From positions 1-44,300 of IMG/VR virus record IMGVR_UViG_3300007541_000039: a DNA stretch of 44,300 nt. One strand, 5' to 3'. Every line of letters begins with the position of its first letter. The first letter of the stretch is position 1. Origin of the DNA: a virus. The notes under the pieces were generated by a model. The model had not been told where the DNA came from. It worked only from the letters and a program-made list of their open reading frames with translations, and searched no databases. A program made the position numbers and the translations under genes. This document shows, one piece after another, positions 37,648 to 44,300 of this stretch.

Positions 37648-37655
37648 TATTTATA
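37648..37655 (-). promoter_or_regulatory. T4-type late promoter
   Basis: TATAAATA on the minus strand, overlapping the stop of the upstream glycosyltransferase gene and five bases upstream of the -35 box of the sigma70 promoter, so the gene at 37581 may be read both early and late. Confidence 0.5.
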
Positions 37656-38373
37656 AGATTCTGGTATACGGAAACACTAATTTATTGGGCTGCGTACCCT
37701 TAAGAATGTTGAAATCAGGGAGTTCGTCTCTGTAGATTAGTTTCATATTTGTGTTATCGTATACCATTCTAGTCTCTTGATCAGGATCAACATACATCTG
37801 TCTGCCACCCCTTTCAATTGTTAGAGTAATTCCTGTATTATTTTTTGTCGAAGCTGCTTCTAATCTTTCATGGAATTCTCTATCGCCATAATGCCAGCCT
37901 GTAAAAGATTCATCATAACCACCAGCGTCCCAATACGTTTTCTTTGTCGTTATAAACATATTGATATGTCCTGGACAAGGGACAAAATTCTTTCTGTGTC
38001 TGATATAAGCATTGAACATATAGTGACGTCCATCCTTAAATGCAATACGTCTTAAACTTCCCACATCACAAGGATTGAGAGTGATATCTATATCTAAAAA
38101 TAGAACGGGATCTGTAGGTGCATAAGTTGCAGCTAAGTTTCGACAACCATGGGAGTTAAAACCAAGGTCCTCGTCTACTGTCCACAACTGTATATTAGGA
38201 CCATATGGAAAATATGTTCTCTTTAAAATATCCAACGCAGGATATTTCTGAGATCCATCATCAACCACAAAAATCTCAACTCCAGGAGGATAGTCTTCCC
38301 AGAGTTGGGCTTGTTTTTCTAAAAGTTCAGGTTCCTCGTAATAGGAGTAGGCTATGGTTAGCCTTGGCTCCAT
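37651..38373 (-). CDS. GT2-type glycosyltransferase
   Basis: I start at 38373 (MEPRLTIAYSYYEEPELLEK), seven bases after the upstream stop. The GT-A features are EIFVVDDGSQ, which binds the nucleotide, and VLFLDIDITLN, the DxD metal site. GGYDESFTGWHYGDREFHERL is the acceptor-side motif (GGYDExFxGxGxED-like) of galactosyltransferase-type GT2 enzymes. 240 residues. Probably transfers a hexose to a cell-surface or virion glycan; the acceptor is not readable. No membrane segment. Confidence 0.78.
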   Translation of the reverse strand: MEPRLTIAYSYYEEPELLEKQAQLWEDYPPGVEIFVVDDGSQKYPALDILKRTYFPYGPNIQLWTVDEDLGFNSHGCRNLAATYAPTDPVLFLDIDITLNPCDVGSLRRIAFKDGRHYMFNAYIRHRKNFVPCPGHINMFITTKKTYWDAGGYDESFTGWHYGDREFHERLEAASTKNNTGITLTIERGGRQMYVDPDQETRMVYDNTNMKLIYRDELPDFNILKGTQPNKLVFPYTRIL

Positions 38374-38380
38374 TTTATCA

Positions 38381-38734
38381 TCATTGAGGAATTTCCCCTG
38401 CGATTCCAGCCATTTCAGATCTAACATCGATTTTTGTAACATCCTCAGCGGGGAAGTCAATTGTTCCCCCTTGTTCTAATTGAAAGTTTTCTCCGTGTGT
38501 AAGAGAATTATTGCTATATAACTCAAACCCGATATAGGATTCTATGGTGTTATCAGAGATCCTACCTTCCAAGATGTGCATAAACTTTTTAACAGCATCT
38601 CCAATTTCAGGCCAAGTAGGTTCCTTTTCAAATCTTGCAATAATGTACTCATTACAATCACAAGCCCTCCACATAGGGAGATGGACATCTCCAAGGTTTT
38701 GCCAAACCTTAGTGCAGGCTACCAACTTTAGCAT
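38381..38734 (-). CDS. small protein of unknown function
   Basis: I start at 38734 (MLKLVACTKVWQNLGDVHL), seven bases after GGAG; the longer start at 38758 overlaps the upstream gene more. 117 residues, soluble, with NEYIIARFEKEPTWPEIGDAVKKF and a C-terminal acidic stretch. No family recognised. Confidence 0.55.
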   Translation of the reverse strand: MLKLVACTKVWQNLGDVHLPMWRACDCNEYIIARFEKEPTWPEIGDAVKKFMHILEGRISDNTIESYIGFELYSNNSLTHGENFQLEQGGTIDFPAEDVTKIDVRSEMAGIAGEIPQ

Positions 38735-38897
38735 TGTAAAACTCCGGTGACTTTTCAATTTCAGTTAAATTAACATTGTATGTCTTTGCTAGTTTTGATG
38801 CCGTATCTTTCCAATAGGCTCTAAAACTAGGATCCAATGCCCTCTTGCTTGCCATAATACAGTTGGCAATTTTTCTTTTTGCTTGATCATTACTCAT
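38709..38897 (-). CDS. small helical protein
   Basis: 62 residues, helical and basic (AKRKIANCIMASKRALDPSF, KDTASKLAKTYNVNLTEIEK). The ATG overlaps the upstream stop as TAATG. Function unknown. Confidence 0.5.
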   Translation of the reverse strand: MSNDQAKRKIANCIMASKRALDPSFRAYWKDTASKLAKTYNVNLTEIEKSPEFYNAKVGSLH

Positions 38898-39073
38898 TAT
38901 AATACTCCACTTCCAATTCTCTTTTCGAGAATTTCAATCATTTTTGTTTTACGCTCAGTCCATTTCTCTTCTGAGCGCTCCTTACCGTCCTTCATCTTCT
39001 TTGGGAAGAACTTTTGCTTCTTGAGATTCTCAAGAGCCACTTTACGACGATTCGTTACATTACGCTTTTTCAT
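38897..39073 (-). CDS. very small basic protein (58 residues)
   Basis: Open from the ATG at 39073 to a TAA at 38899-38897 that overlaps the next ATG. The product begins MKKRNVTNRRKVALENLKKQ and ends EILEKRIGSGVL; it is strongly basic and helical and may bind nucleic acid. Stop-start coupling on the downstream side and a three-base gap from the upstream gene support it. Confidence 0.55.
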   Translation of the reverse strand: MKKRNVTNRRKVALENLKKQKFFPKKMKDGKERSEEKWTERKTKMIEILEKRIGSGVL

Positions 39074-39076
39074 TTT

Positions 39077-39700
39077 CTATTCCTCAATGTTATAACCAAG
39101 TTCATTCATAACTTGAAAATCAAGATTTTCATTAATCAATTCTAATGTAGACGGAGGAAGATTCTCCATACTTAAATTTTTATCTACATCAGAATTTGAT
39201 ATTCCTTTTCCACTTATATATTGGCTAACATGCTTTAAATTTTGTACGTCTGTGCCTAATAAAAGATTTACCTTTTCAGCAATCACGGAAGGAAAATTTC
39301 TAAACTCTTCCACTTTTACAAGCATACTATTTGATAATTTTTTAGAGAGTTCAAGATAACTTCTATTTTTTTGATTCCACATTGCAATACTGTTTTCATA
39401 ATCTTCTATTTGAAATTTTACAAAAGATTCTAAAGGGCGATCATGTGCTTCAGGGCAATGGAAATAATAGGGTAGACGATGCATTGCCTGTATCCATGTG
39501 TACGGAGATCTAAAAGTAAAAACAAATAATGTTTTAGTGAGATCAAATTTTTCCATCTCTGATACTGAAGGAGCTAAACGATGCTTCCAACCCAAATAGG
39601 TGTAATCATGAGGGCGTAAATCAAAATTTTCTTTGAGAAACACTCTTACTGCATTTGTTCCTGTATGTCTTTCTCCAAAAATTTTACTAGCTTGGATCAC
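39077..39700 (-). CDS. sulfotransferase-like protein (GERHTGTN type)
   Basis: 207 residues. IFGERHTGTNAVRVFLKENF at residues 7-26 has the R-x-T-G-T-N loop that replaces the classic PAPS 5' loop in a sulfotransferase subgroup. LFVFTFRSPYTWIQAMHRLP is the 3'-phosphate segment (FRSPYxW). Conserved WKHRLAP fits the same group. A TagD-like gene is directly upstream (four-base overlap) and a perfect sigma70 promoter lies inside that gene. The acceptor is unknown. Confidence 0.65.
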   Translation of the reverse strand: MIQASKIFGERHTGTNAVRVFLKENFDLRPHDYTYLGWKHRLAPSVSEMEKFDLTKTLFVFTFRSPYTWIQAMHRLPYYFHCPEAHDRPLESFVKFQIEDYENSIAMWNQKNRSYLELSKKLSNSMLVKVEEFRNFPSVIAEKVNLLLGTDVQNLKHVSQYISGKGISNSDVDKNLSMENLPPSTLELINENLDFQVMNELGYNIEE

Positions 39701-40152
39701 CTTCTATCCTCATAACCAATTGTTGCTTCAACTACACGTTGACGTAAATCTGTACTACTAAAAGAATGTTTCCTAGTGTTATATATTACTTTGATAGGAA
39801 GTTCTTTTCCAGTAAAGGGTTTGTCTCTATATTCTTCGCCTATTATACGCACATTTATAGGCAATGTCAAGAGAAGATCTAATAAATCTTTCTCTGTATT
39901 ATAAAGAACAATTTCGTCAATATACTTAACTGCTGCTAATTGAATTTGTCTTTCTACGACACTTTGTACGGGTTTATTCTTATCTTTTCTATCAATAGAA
40001 GGATCAATTTGCAAACCGACGACTAGATAATCACAATGCCTTTTGGCTTCTTCTAGCATTGTGATATGTCCTGCATGTAGTAAATCAAATGTACTACATG
40101 TAAAACCAATTGTCTTGTCAGCTAAGTCTTTATAGTTTAAAATCATACCCAT
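39697..40152 (-). CDS. TagD-like glycerol-3-phosphate cytidylyltransferase
   Basis: 151 residues. GFTCSTFDLLHAGHITMLEEA (residues 16-36, shown in part: STFDLLHAGH) carries the HxGH motif of cytidylyltransferases. DYLVVGLQIDPSIDRKDKNKP contains the GLxxD and lysine region, VVERQIQLAAVKYIDEIVLY the RxxxL helix, and FSSTDLRQR the ST-x-LR motif. This fits GCT/TagD-type enzymes that make CDP-glycerol or related CDP-activated precursors for surface polymers. The ATG overlaps the upstream stop. Confidence 0.8.
   Translation of the reverse strand: MGMILNYKDLADKTIGFTCSTFDLLHAGHITMLEEAKRHCDYLVVGLQIDPSIDRKDKNKPVQSVVERQIQLAAVKYIDEIVLYNTEKDLLDLLLTLPINVRIIGEEYRDKPFTGKELPIKVIYNTRKHSFSSTDLRQRVVEATIGYEDRR
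39842..39870 (-). promoter_or_regulatory. candidate internal sigma70 promoter
   Basis: CTTGACA with TTGACA at 39870-39865, 17-base spacer, TATAAT at 39847-39842, inside the TagD-like gene and about 140 bases before the sulfotransferase-like gene at 39700. Confidence 0.5.
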
Positions 40153-40697
40153 TAATCATCTAAGTATTCAGACGCCCATTGATGCATAATATCGTCTAAG
40201 AAATCATGCCAACCATCATCATCAAAAATTTTATAATTTTTAGAAGGAATACGAAGCTGCTCTGCTCGCATTTTAATTAAATATTCCCCATCAACTTCTT
40301 CAACTTCAGAGACACCATTTGCCCATGTCCATACACCTACAAAGTTATAAAACTCGTCAACGTATGTCATTTTTAGCTTTACGTCTGCATCAACTTCACT
40401 AAGATGCTCACCTAAAGTTTCCATAAACTGAAATGGAGCACACCATGCCGAACAGACATGTACATACTCGTCAATTTCATCTTCGTCGTATGCCTCTAGA
40501 TTAGCCCACTTAGGACCAACGTTGTCATTCATCCAGCCATAAGACGCAAACTCTCCGTCCCACTCGGGCATAATGTTAGAGTATTCAAGTCCACACTCGT
40601 CAAGCCTTTTAACAGACCTAAATGCTTCGTTGAATCTTTTCGTAGATGTTTTGTTTCCCTCTACAAAGGAAATATCACAGTAGACATGATTAGCCAT
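40152..40697 (-). CDS. DUF1281/YubB-like protein
   Basis: 181 residues. The start MANHVYCDISFVEGN and a later EYVHVCSAWCAPFQFMETLG with WDGEFASYGWMNDNVGPKW resemble the DUF1281 / YubB ferredoxin-like family (N-x-V-x-I-x-G, then S-x-W-x-P-P-xx-x). Acidic C-terminus. The family is found in phages and plasmids, function unknown. The upstream SGNH gene ends two bases before it. Confidence 0.6.
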   Translation of the reverse strand: MANHVYCDISFVEGNKTSTKRFNEAFRSVKRLDECGLEYSNIMPEWDGEFASYGWMNDNVGPKWANLEAYDEDEIDEYVHVCSAWCAPFQFMETLGEHLSEVDADVKLKMTYVDEFYNFVGVWTWANGVSEVEEVDGEYLIKMRAEQLRIPSKNYKIFDDDGWHDFLDDIMHQWASEYLDD

Positions 40698-40699
40698 TT

Positions 40700-41530
40700 T
40701 TAACTCCCGTACAAAAGATTATTATCAAACATATGATTAAATTCCTGGGCAATATGCGAATGTATATCACTACCAGGGTGTAATAGGTCACGTGCTATTT
40801 GACCTACTTGGTCGTGATCGGAGTTATACTTTGCAGCAGTCATAACATATTTCTTTGTGAGAAACATATTACGTCTCCAACCATGATCTCCAAAGATGGG
40901 CGTATCCCAAGGTGTTTCCAAGAAATACAATCTAATGCCCATCTCTGTTACCAAGTTCTTTATGGCGTCTAAGCATAAGCTTCTATAAACGCCTTCTGTT
41001 CTGTCATTGTTTAAATATTCTTTCCAGAAGTCTTTTTCCATATCCCTCGAATTTTCTCCTATAATATGAGGAATAGAACCAGTATAAAACTCTGGACGCT
41101 TTTGTATAGGTTCTGCCATGTAGACAGCTTTAGGTTTAATTACAGGTAGCCATGACTTTAATAATCTGTAAATTGTGATAAATCCAGCACCTTGGCTACC
41201 TAGGTTAATAATATCTCCTTCCTCTTTTAGGAAGTTAATCCAAATATCTTCAAAACGAATTCCGTTTCCAAATGTAGAACTATCGCCAATACAAACGATA
41301 GGCTCATTAAACTCGTCCTCAAGTGACTTAAACATTCTAAAGCCTTGTTCATTTAGATCATACGTTAGATAGTCTTTTGTATAACCCATTTTGAGCAATT
41401 TTTCTTCATTACGAATCCAATTATCTTCACTATCAGTAGCAAAGAAATTATGTACTTGCCCGCCCAACCAAGAGTTATCTTCTCCGCGGACTGCGTAAGG
41501 CTCGCCAAAATGTTTAGTACTTAGTTCCAT
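40700..41530 (-). CDS. SGNH-hydrolase-like protein, fourth copy
   Basis: 276 residues. IVCIGDSSTFGNGI near residue 78 is block I with the Ser nucleophile, INLGSQGAG the block II glycine, and RDLLHPGSDIHSHIAQEF the DxxH catalytic pair of block V. Before block I, YDLNEQGFRMFKSL matches the Y-x-x-N-x-x-G-x-R lead-in of the copy at 357-920. This copy is longer by ~70 residues at its N-terminus. A sigma70 promoter ends nine bases before the ATG, so the message should be nearly leaderless. Substrate unknown. Confidence 0.78.
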   Translation of the reverse strand: MELSTKHFGEPYAVRGEDNSWLGGQVHNFFATDSEDNWIRNEEKLLKMGYTKDYLTYDLNEQGFRMFKSLEDEFNEPIVCIGDSSTFGNGIRFEDIWINFLKEEGDIINLGSQGAGFITIYRLLKSWLPVIKPKAVYMAEPIQKRPEFYTGSIPHIIGENSRDMEKDFWKEYLNNDRTEGVYRSLCLDAIKNLVTEMGIRLYFLETPWDTPIFGDHGWRRNMFLTKKYVMTAAKYNSDHDQVGQIARDLLHPGSDIHSHIAQEFNHMFDNNLLYGS

Positions 41531-41538
41531 AGTGCACC

Positions 41539-41567
41539 ATTATATAGCCTTATAACTTAATTGTCAA
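41539..41567 (-). promoter_or_regulatory. sigma70 promoter, perfect consensus, leaderless
   Basis: CTTGACA with TTGACA at 41567-41562, 17-base spacer, TATAAT at 41544-41539 on the minus strand. The ATG at 41530 lies eight bases after the -10 box, so the mRNA would start at or within a few bases of it. The -35 overlaps the desaturase stop. Confidence 0.78.
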
Positions 41568-42310
41568 GACTTTTTATTGAAAAATTTGTTTAGCATCATA
41601 CCCCACCAGTCATATTTTTCATGATATAAAACCGATCGAGGATTGTCGTGATGGTTTCCGTGCCAGCCTTCTCCTGCTGAAATGAAACCTAGAAAATAAT
41701 TGTTTGTTGCGCCTGGTACCATGTGTACCACTGATGTTAGATAGGCAAGTGTCATTCTTGATAGTCCAACCGGGACTAACCAAAAGTAAACTAATGCAAA
41801 TGGATCAATTATTAGTAATACAAGAGCAAAGGTTATAATAACTAGCCAATAATATTGAACTTGCCATTTATAGAAAGGATCTGTGATAAGATGTCGTGCG
41901 TGAATGTATTTGACATCGTCTGTTAGATAGGGAAGAAAAAAGACAACATTCCAAAAACCTTTATGGATTGGAGAGTGTGGGTCTTTTTCTGTGTCGGTAT
42001 GAGCATGATGTGCAATGTGTTGTGCCACCCAATGAAAAGCCGGCCCTAAGCACATCATGTTTGCACACAAAGCAGTAAATCTCTTAAACCACTCTGGGCA
42101 TTTGATTTGCCTGTGTGCTGCTATTCTATGATAGCCTGTAAAAATTCCAAAATTATTCCAAAGTACATACCCTATTGCAGCCATAGTCCAGTGAAAGGCT
42201 GTTCCGTTCATAATAAGAACTGGAATCAAAAATATTCCTAGAATATTAATGTACTGTCCAATGGTAATGTGTAAATTTGAAGCTACACTAAATTTGAAAA
42301 TGTTTTTCAC
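41564..42310 (-). CDS. acyl-lipid/acyl-CoA fatty acid desaturase
   Basis: 248 residues with the three histidine boxes of membrane desaturases: H61RIAAH66, H98IAHH102, and GEGWHGNHH near residue 215, which bind the di-iron centre. Four membrane segments are visible at about 17-35, 41-58, 148-165 and 169-190. It is shorter than typical delta-9 desaturases (about 300 residues) but keeps all boxes. Predicted to introduce a double bond into host membrane lipids. I recall desaturase genes in some cyanophages. It overlaps the glycosyltransferase gene upstream by four bases. Confidence 0.88.
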   Translation of the reverse strand: MKNIFKFSVASNLHITIGQYINILGIFLIPVLIMNGTAFHWTMAAIGYVLWNNFGIFTGYHRIAAHRQIKCPEWFKRFTALCANMMCLGPAFHWVAQHIAHHAHTDTEKDPHSPIHKGFWNVVFFLPYLTDDVKYIHARHLITDPFYKWQVQYYWLVIITFALVLLIIDPFALVYFWLVPVGLSRMTLAYLTSVVHMVPGATNNYFLGFISAGEGWHGNHHDNPRSVLYHEKYDWWGMMLNKFFNKKS

Positions 42311-43683
42311 TGATTATGCTCTGAGTCTATACTTTGAAGATAAATTTCAATACCTGTACAGCCAGGACAGTCATTATATACTACATATTGCGGGGTGTAG
42401 TTAATTGTACAAAGACGTGGCCATGCTTTAGCAGGAATAAAATATCTTCCTTTTGTTATGTTGGGTGCAACGTCTGCTAATTTATAATCATTAATTTTAG
42501 CATTCGTGTCAAACAACTTCTTATTGTATTTATTAAAGCACCAAATGTACCCTTGATAATTTTTTAGAATATATTCGTAAGTTCTTTTTACCCACCACTG
42601 ATAAAAATCGTATGTATCTCCTCTGTACTCTGGGAGAGTGAACGACCTTGTACCAATATTAGCATACTCTGTATCATGTAGTCTATTCAAACCACACCCT
42701 GATACAATTTTACCATCTTTCTTAAACAGTGTATAAAAGCCACCGTTTTCTTCGTCATAAATTTTTTGATAAAATAGTTTGTTTAGAAACTGTGCAGGTT
42801 TAGATTCCCAATCCTCATCCCACATAATATCAGATCCAGGTCCTCCTGCTGCGTGTGCTGATTTAGCCCATTCAACAATCATCTTGGGATCGGATTTGCT
42901 GTTGACGTCAATATAGTTATGTTTCTCATATACAGCGTCAAGTGCAGCAATAGTGTTATCTATTTCTTCTTTATTACCAATAAAGGTACCCCAAGCTCCG
43001 TTTGTGTCGTAGTCCCAGACGTAAAGAAACTCGTCAGTATTGTGCTTTACTAACTTGTCAATGCTGTACAGCTCTGCAGATGCTACTACGTCCTCTGAGC
43101 CTCTCAGGTGTGTTAGATATCTAAAGGAGCCTGCAGCCTCTTGGGACAGGCATAGGATACGATTAAGTCCATTCTTAACAGGGTGATTGTGTCGCCTCAG
43201 AGCCTTACCAAATCGTTTCCATGACTTAATTGTTGCCATGTCCCATTCTTTAGCTTCAAAGACTTGTCTGGGTATAATGTCCTCTGCAATGTTTAGTCCA
43301 ACACCAGTTTCCTGATTTGTTTGTACTAATACATCACATTCCCGCTCATTAACAATTTCACATATACGAGTGAAGTCTTCAAGATAATCATCACCATCAA
43401 CAGGGACAAGATAGTCATATGGTGTAGTTAAGAAGTAATCTAGAACGGACTGCTTACCTTGTCCAGGAGTACCATTAGATTCTGTTACAATAAACTTACA
43501 CTTATTTCGTTCTGCTACTTCTTTTGCTTTGTCTGCGTAAGTTGGATCTAAACTGTTTGCTACAACGACGATATCAGCCCACAACCCAACAGGATTGTAA
43601 TAAGGCTGATTAACATTGAGTATAGCTCTTTCTAGTTTCTCAATATCGTCTGAGGTAAGTATACCAACTAAAAACCTAGACAT
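42307..43683 (-). CDS. GT2-type glycosyltransferase fused to a GNAT-like domain
   Basis: 458 residues. The N-terminal half is GT-A-like: SRFLVGILTSDDIEKLERAI, DIVVVANS, TPGQGKQSVLDYF and YLVPVDGDDYLEDF, the last being the DxD metal site. The C-terminal ~170 residues (GGFYTLFKKDGKIVSGCGLN, TRSFTLPEYRGDTYDFYQWW, YIWCFNKYNKKLFD) look like a GNAT acetyltransferase, with layout similar to the small protein encoded at 10341-10766. One polypeptide might transfer and then acylate a sugar. The GNAT part is inferred. Confidence 0.65.
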   Translation of the reverse strand: MSRFLVGILTSDDIEKLERAILNVNQPYYNPVGLWADIVVVANSLDPTYADKAKEVAERNKCKFIVTESNGTPGQGKQSVLDYFLTTPYDYLVPVDGDDYLEDFTRICEIVNERECDVLVQTNQETGVGLNIAEDIIPRQVFEAKEWDMATIKSWKRFGKALRRHNHPVKNGLNRILCLSQEAAGSFRYLTHLRGSEDVVASAELYSIDKLVKHNTDEFLYVWDYDTNGAWGTFIGNKEEIDNTIAALDAVYEKHNYIDVNSKSDPKMIVEWAKSAHAAGGPGSDIMWDEDWESKPAQFLNKLFYQKIYDEENGGFYTLFKKDGKIVSGCGLNRLHDTEYANIGTRSFTLPEYRGDTYDFYQWWVKRTYEYILKNYQGYIWCFNKYNKKLFDTNAKINDYKLADVAPNITKGRYFIPAKAWPRLCTINYTPQYVVYNDCPGCTGIEIYLQSIDSEHNQ

Positions 43684-43867
43684 CGTTTAATGCTGCTAAA
43701 AGATCCTTGTAGTGTGCCATCTGCTCTAACTCCTTTTCCACTGCCTCAGAAAAGTCAGTATGCTCAGGAATTGCACGGGGATTTTCCAAAAGAATATTAA
43801 CATTCATTCGGTGCTTGTCTACCTGTGCTTGAAAATGACTTTCCATCACTTCTTTAATATGTTTCAT
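43676..43867 (-). CDS. small helical protein of marine T4-like type
   Basis: 63 residues: MKHIKEVMESHFQAQVDKHR then AVEKELEQMAHYKDLLAALN, nearly all helix. I recall short proteins starting MKHIKEVM in marine T4-like phages. The leader has AAGGAG. Function unknown; eight-base overlap with the glycosyltransferase downstream. Confidence 0.6.
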   Translation of the reverse strand: MKHIKEVMESHFQAQVDKHRMNVNILLENPRAIPEHTDFSEAVEKELEQMAHYKDLLAALNDV

Positions 43868-43888
43868 AGGTTTCTCCTTATTATAATA

Positions 43889-43914
43889 GTAAGCGCTTAC
43901 TTACGCGCGTAAGT
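43889..43914. repeat. two overlapping perfect palindromes
   Basis: GTAAGCGCTTAC (43889-43900) and ACTTACGCGCGTAAGT (43899-43914) share two bases. In RNA the central GTAAG or CTTAC element can pair with either side, so only one hairpin can form at a time. On the plus strand the second is followed by TTTCTT. It lies in the 72-base gap between two minus-strand genes. Confidence 0.65.
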
Positions 43915-43939
43915 TTTCTTGCGCCTTAATTTCCTAGGG

Positions 43940-44300
43940 TCAGGCATAGTGTACACAACTCATAATAATATACTTGTCATGGTTAGTAGGCTCTTGTCCT
44001 CCATGTGGGTACAACCACAGTGGTGGGAACACTAATAACCTGCCTGCCTTAGGTGTAACAGTGTAGTCTAGTCCAGGGAAATAAGTACACCCATCGTTAT
44101 CATTTAAGTATAACATGAACACCAAACTACGTCTAGCACTAGCATGATCTAAAACATCCACGTGGGGGTCAAATCTTTGGTTAGTGCCTACAGTATACTT
44201 TTTTATGCGAACTTGTTCAAATCCATTAAACGGTATGAACTCTTTTTTGTTTACGCTTATTATATATGACTGTATGCTAGGTAAGCATTTTTTAATAAAA
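43940..44300 (-). CDS. 2-oxoglutarate/Fe(II) oxygenase (N-terminus outside window)
   Basis: The frame is open to the right edge (about 120 codons seen). NQRFDPHVDVLDHAS contains the HxD iron ligands, RRSLVFMLYLNDNDGCTYFP the typical strand with Y-L-N-D, and LVFPPLWLYPHGGQEP the distal His, the order found in prolyl-4-hydroxylase-like oxygenases. The RLLVFPP stretch is common to phage members. No Lys/Arg for 2-oxoglutarate is certain, though one follows in NHDKY. Acceptor unknown; amino-acid or nucleic-acid hydroxylation are possible. Confidence 0.75.
   Translation of the reverse strand, partial: FIKKCLPSIQSYIISVNKKEFIPFNGFEQVRIKKYTVGTNQRFDPHVDVLDHASARRSLVFMLYLNDNDGCTYFPGLDYTVTPKAGRLLVFPPLWLYPHGGQEPTNHDKYIIMSCVHYA

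Noticed and set aside
42527-42534. AATAAATA inside the glycosyltransferase-GNAT gene
   Set aside because: One mismatch and far from any start.
1-44300. tRNA genes, CRISPR arrays, insertion sequences, integrase or attachment sites
   Set aside because: No cloverleaf-like stretch, spaced repeat array, transposase or integrase motif was seen; intergenic gaps are too short for most.

Overview
The window looks like part of the genome of a marine T4-like myovirus (pelagiphage or cyanophage type). It is AT-rich and very compact, with stop/start overlaps such as TAATG and ATGA at most junctions and no gene-free stretch over 300 bases. It carries recognisable T4-type replication and nucleotide genes: a gp61-like primase, an RNase H (Rnh), NrdA and NrdB, a dCMP deaminase and a MazG-like protein, plus the flavin-dependent thymidylate synthase ThyX. 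It also carries small proteins of a type I remember from marine T4-like phages. No photosynthesis gene is present, so the host cannot be named from this window. No tRNA, rRNA, CRISPR array, insertion sequence or origin was recognised.

Layout: 1-3.2 kb (minus) holds a tandem array of three SGNH-hydrolase-like genes, a DUF6492-type glycosyltransferase and a sulfotransferase-like gene. 3.1-7.4 kb (minus) is a small-gene cassette with a radical SAM enzyme, a HAD phosphatase, a GIY-YIG protein and several tiny membrane proteins. 7.5-7.9 kb is a DUF1353 gene facing, across back-to-back late promoters, the only plus-strand island (8.0-11.7 kb): a possible nuclease, an oxygenase-like protein, a NUMOD3 protein, a GNAT-like protein, a split kinase/nucleotidyltransferase pair and a DUF2061 protein. 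11.6-26.7 kb (minus) is the replication and nucleotide block, interleaved with sulfotransferase-like genes, a SPASM radical SAM enzyme, a QueC-like protein and a GT60-like glycosyltransferase. 26.8-37.6 kb (minus) holds probable virion and lysis genes: a large lysine-rich protein, a kinase fused to a basic tail, an overlapping Rz/Rz1-like spanin pair, a nucleotidyltransferase, and a DUF6267-type protein with nucleic-acid-ligase-like motifs. A cobalamin-type radical SAM enzyme sits among them. 37.7-44.3 kb (minus) returns to cargo: glycosyltransferases, one carrying a GNAT-like C-terminus, a TagD-like cytidylyltransferase, another sulfotransferase-like gene, a fourth SGNH protein, an acyl desaturase and a 2-oxoglutarate oxygenase running off the window.

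Two promoter classes can be read directly. Host-type sigma70 promoters with TTGACA (usually CTTGACA), a 16-17 base spacer and TATAAT or a close match recur before minus-strand genes. T4-type late promoters (TATAAATA) sit before the plus-strand island, the DUF1353 gene, the 580-residue virion-like gene and the DUF6267 gene. Two sigma70 promoters lie so close to their ATG that the mRNAs should be leaderless. Another starts inside a hairpin that would hide the primase ribosome-binding site in read-through RNA.

The most distinctive theme is cell-surface or glycan chemistry: four sulfotransferase-like proteins, an APS-kinase-like protein that could supply sulfate donor, four glycosyltransferases, four SGNH proteins, a TagD-like enzyme and a desaturase. 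I infer that this phage remodels host-surface or virion glycans. That functional reading is inference; the families rest on visible motifs.
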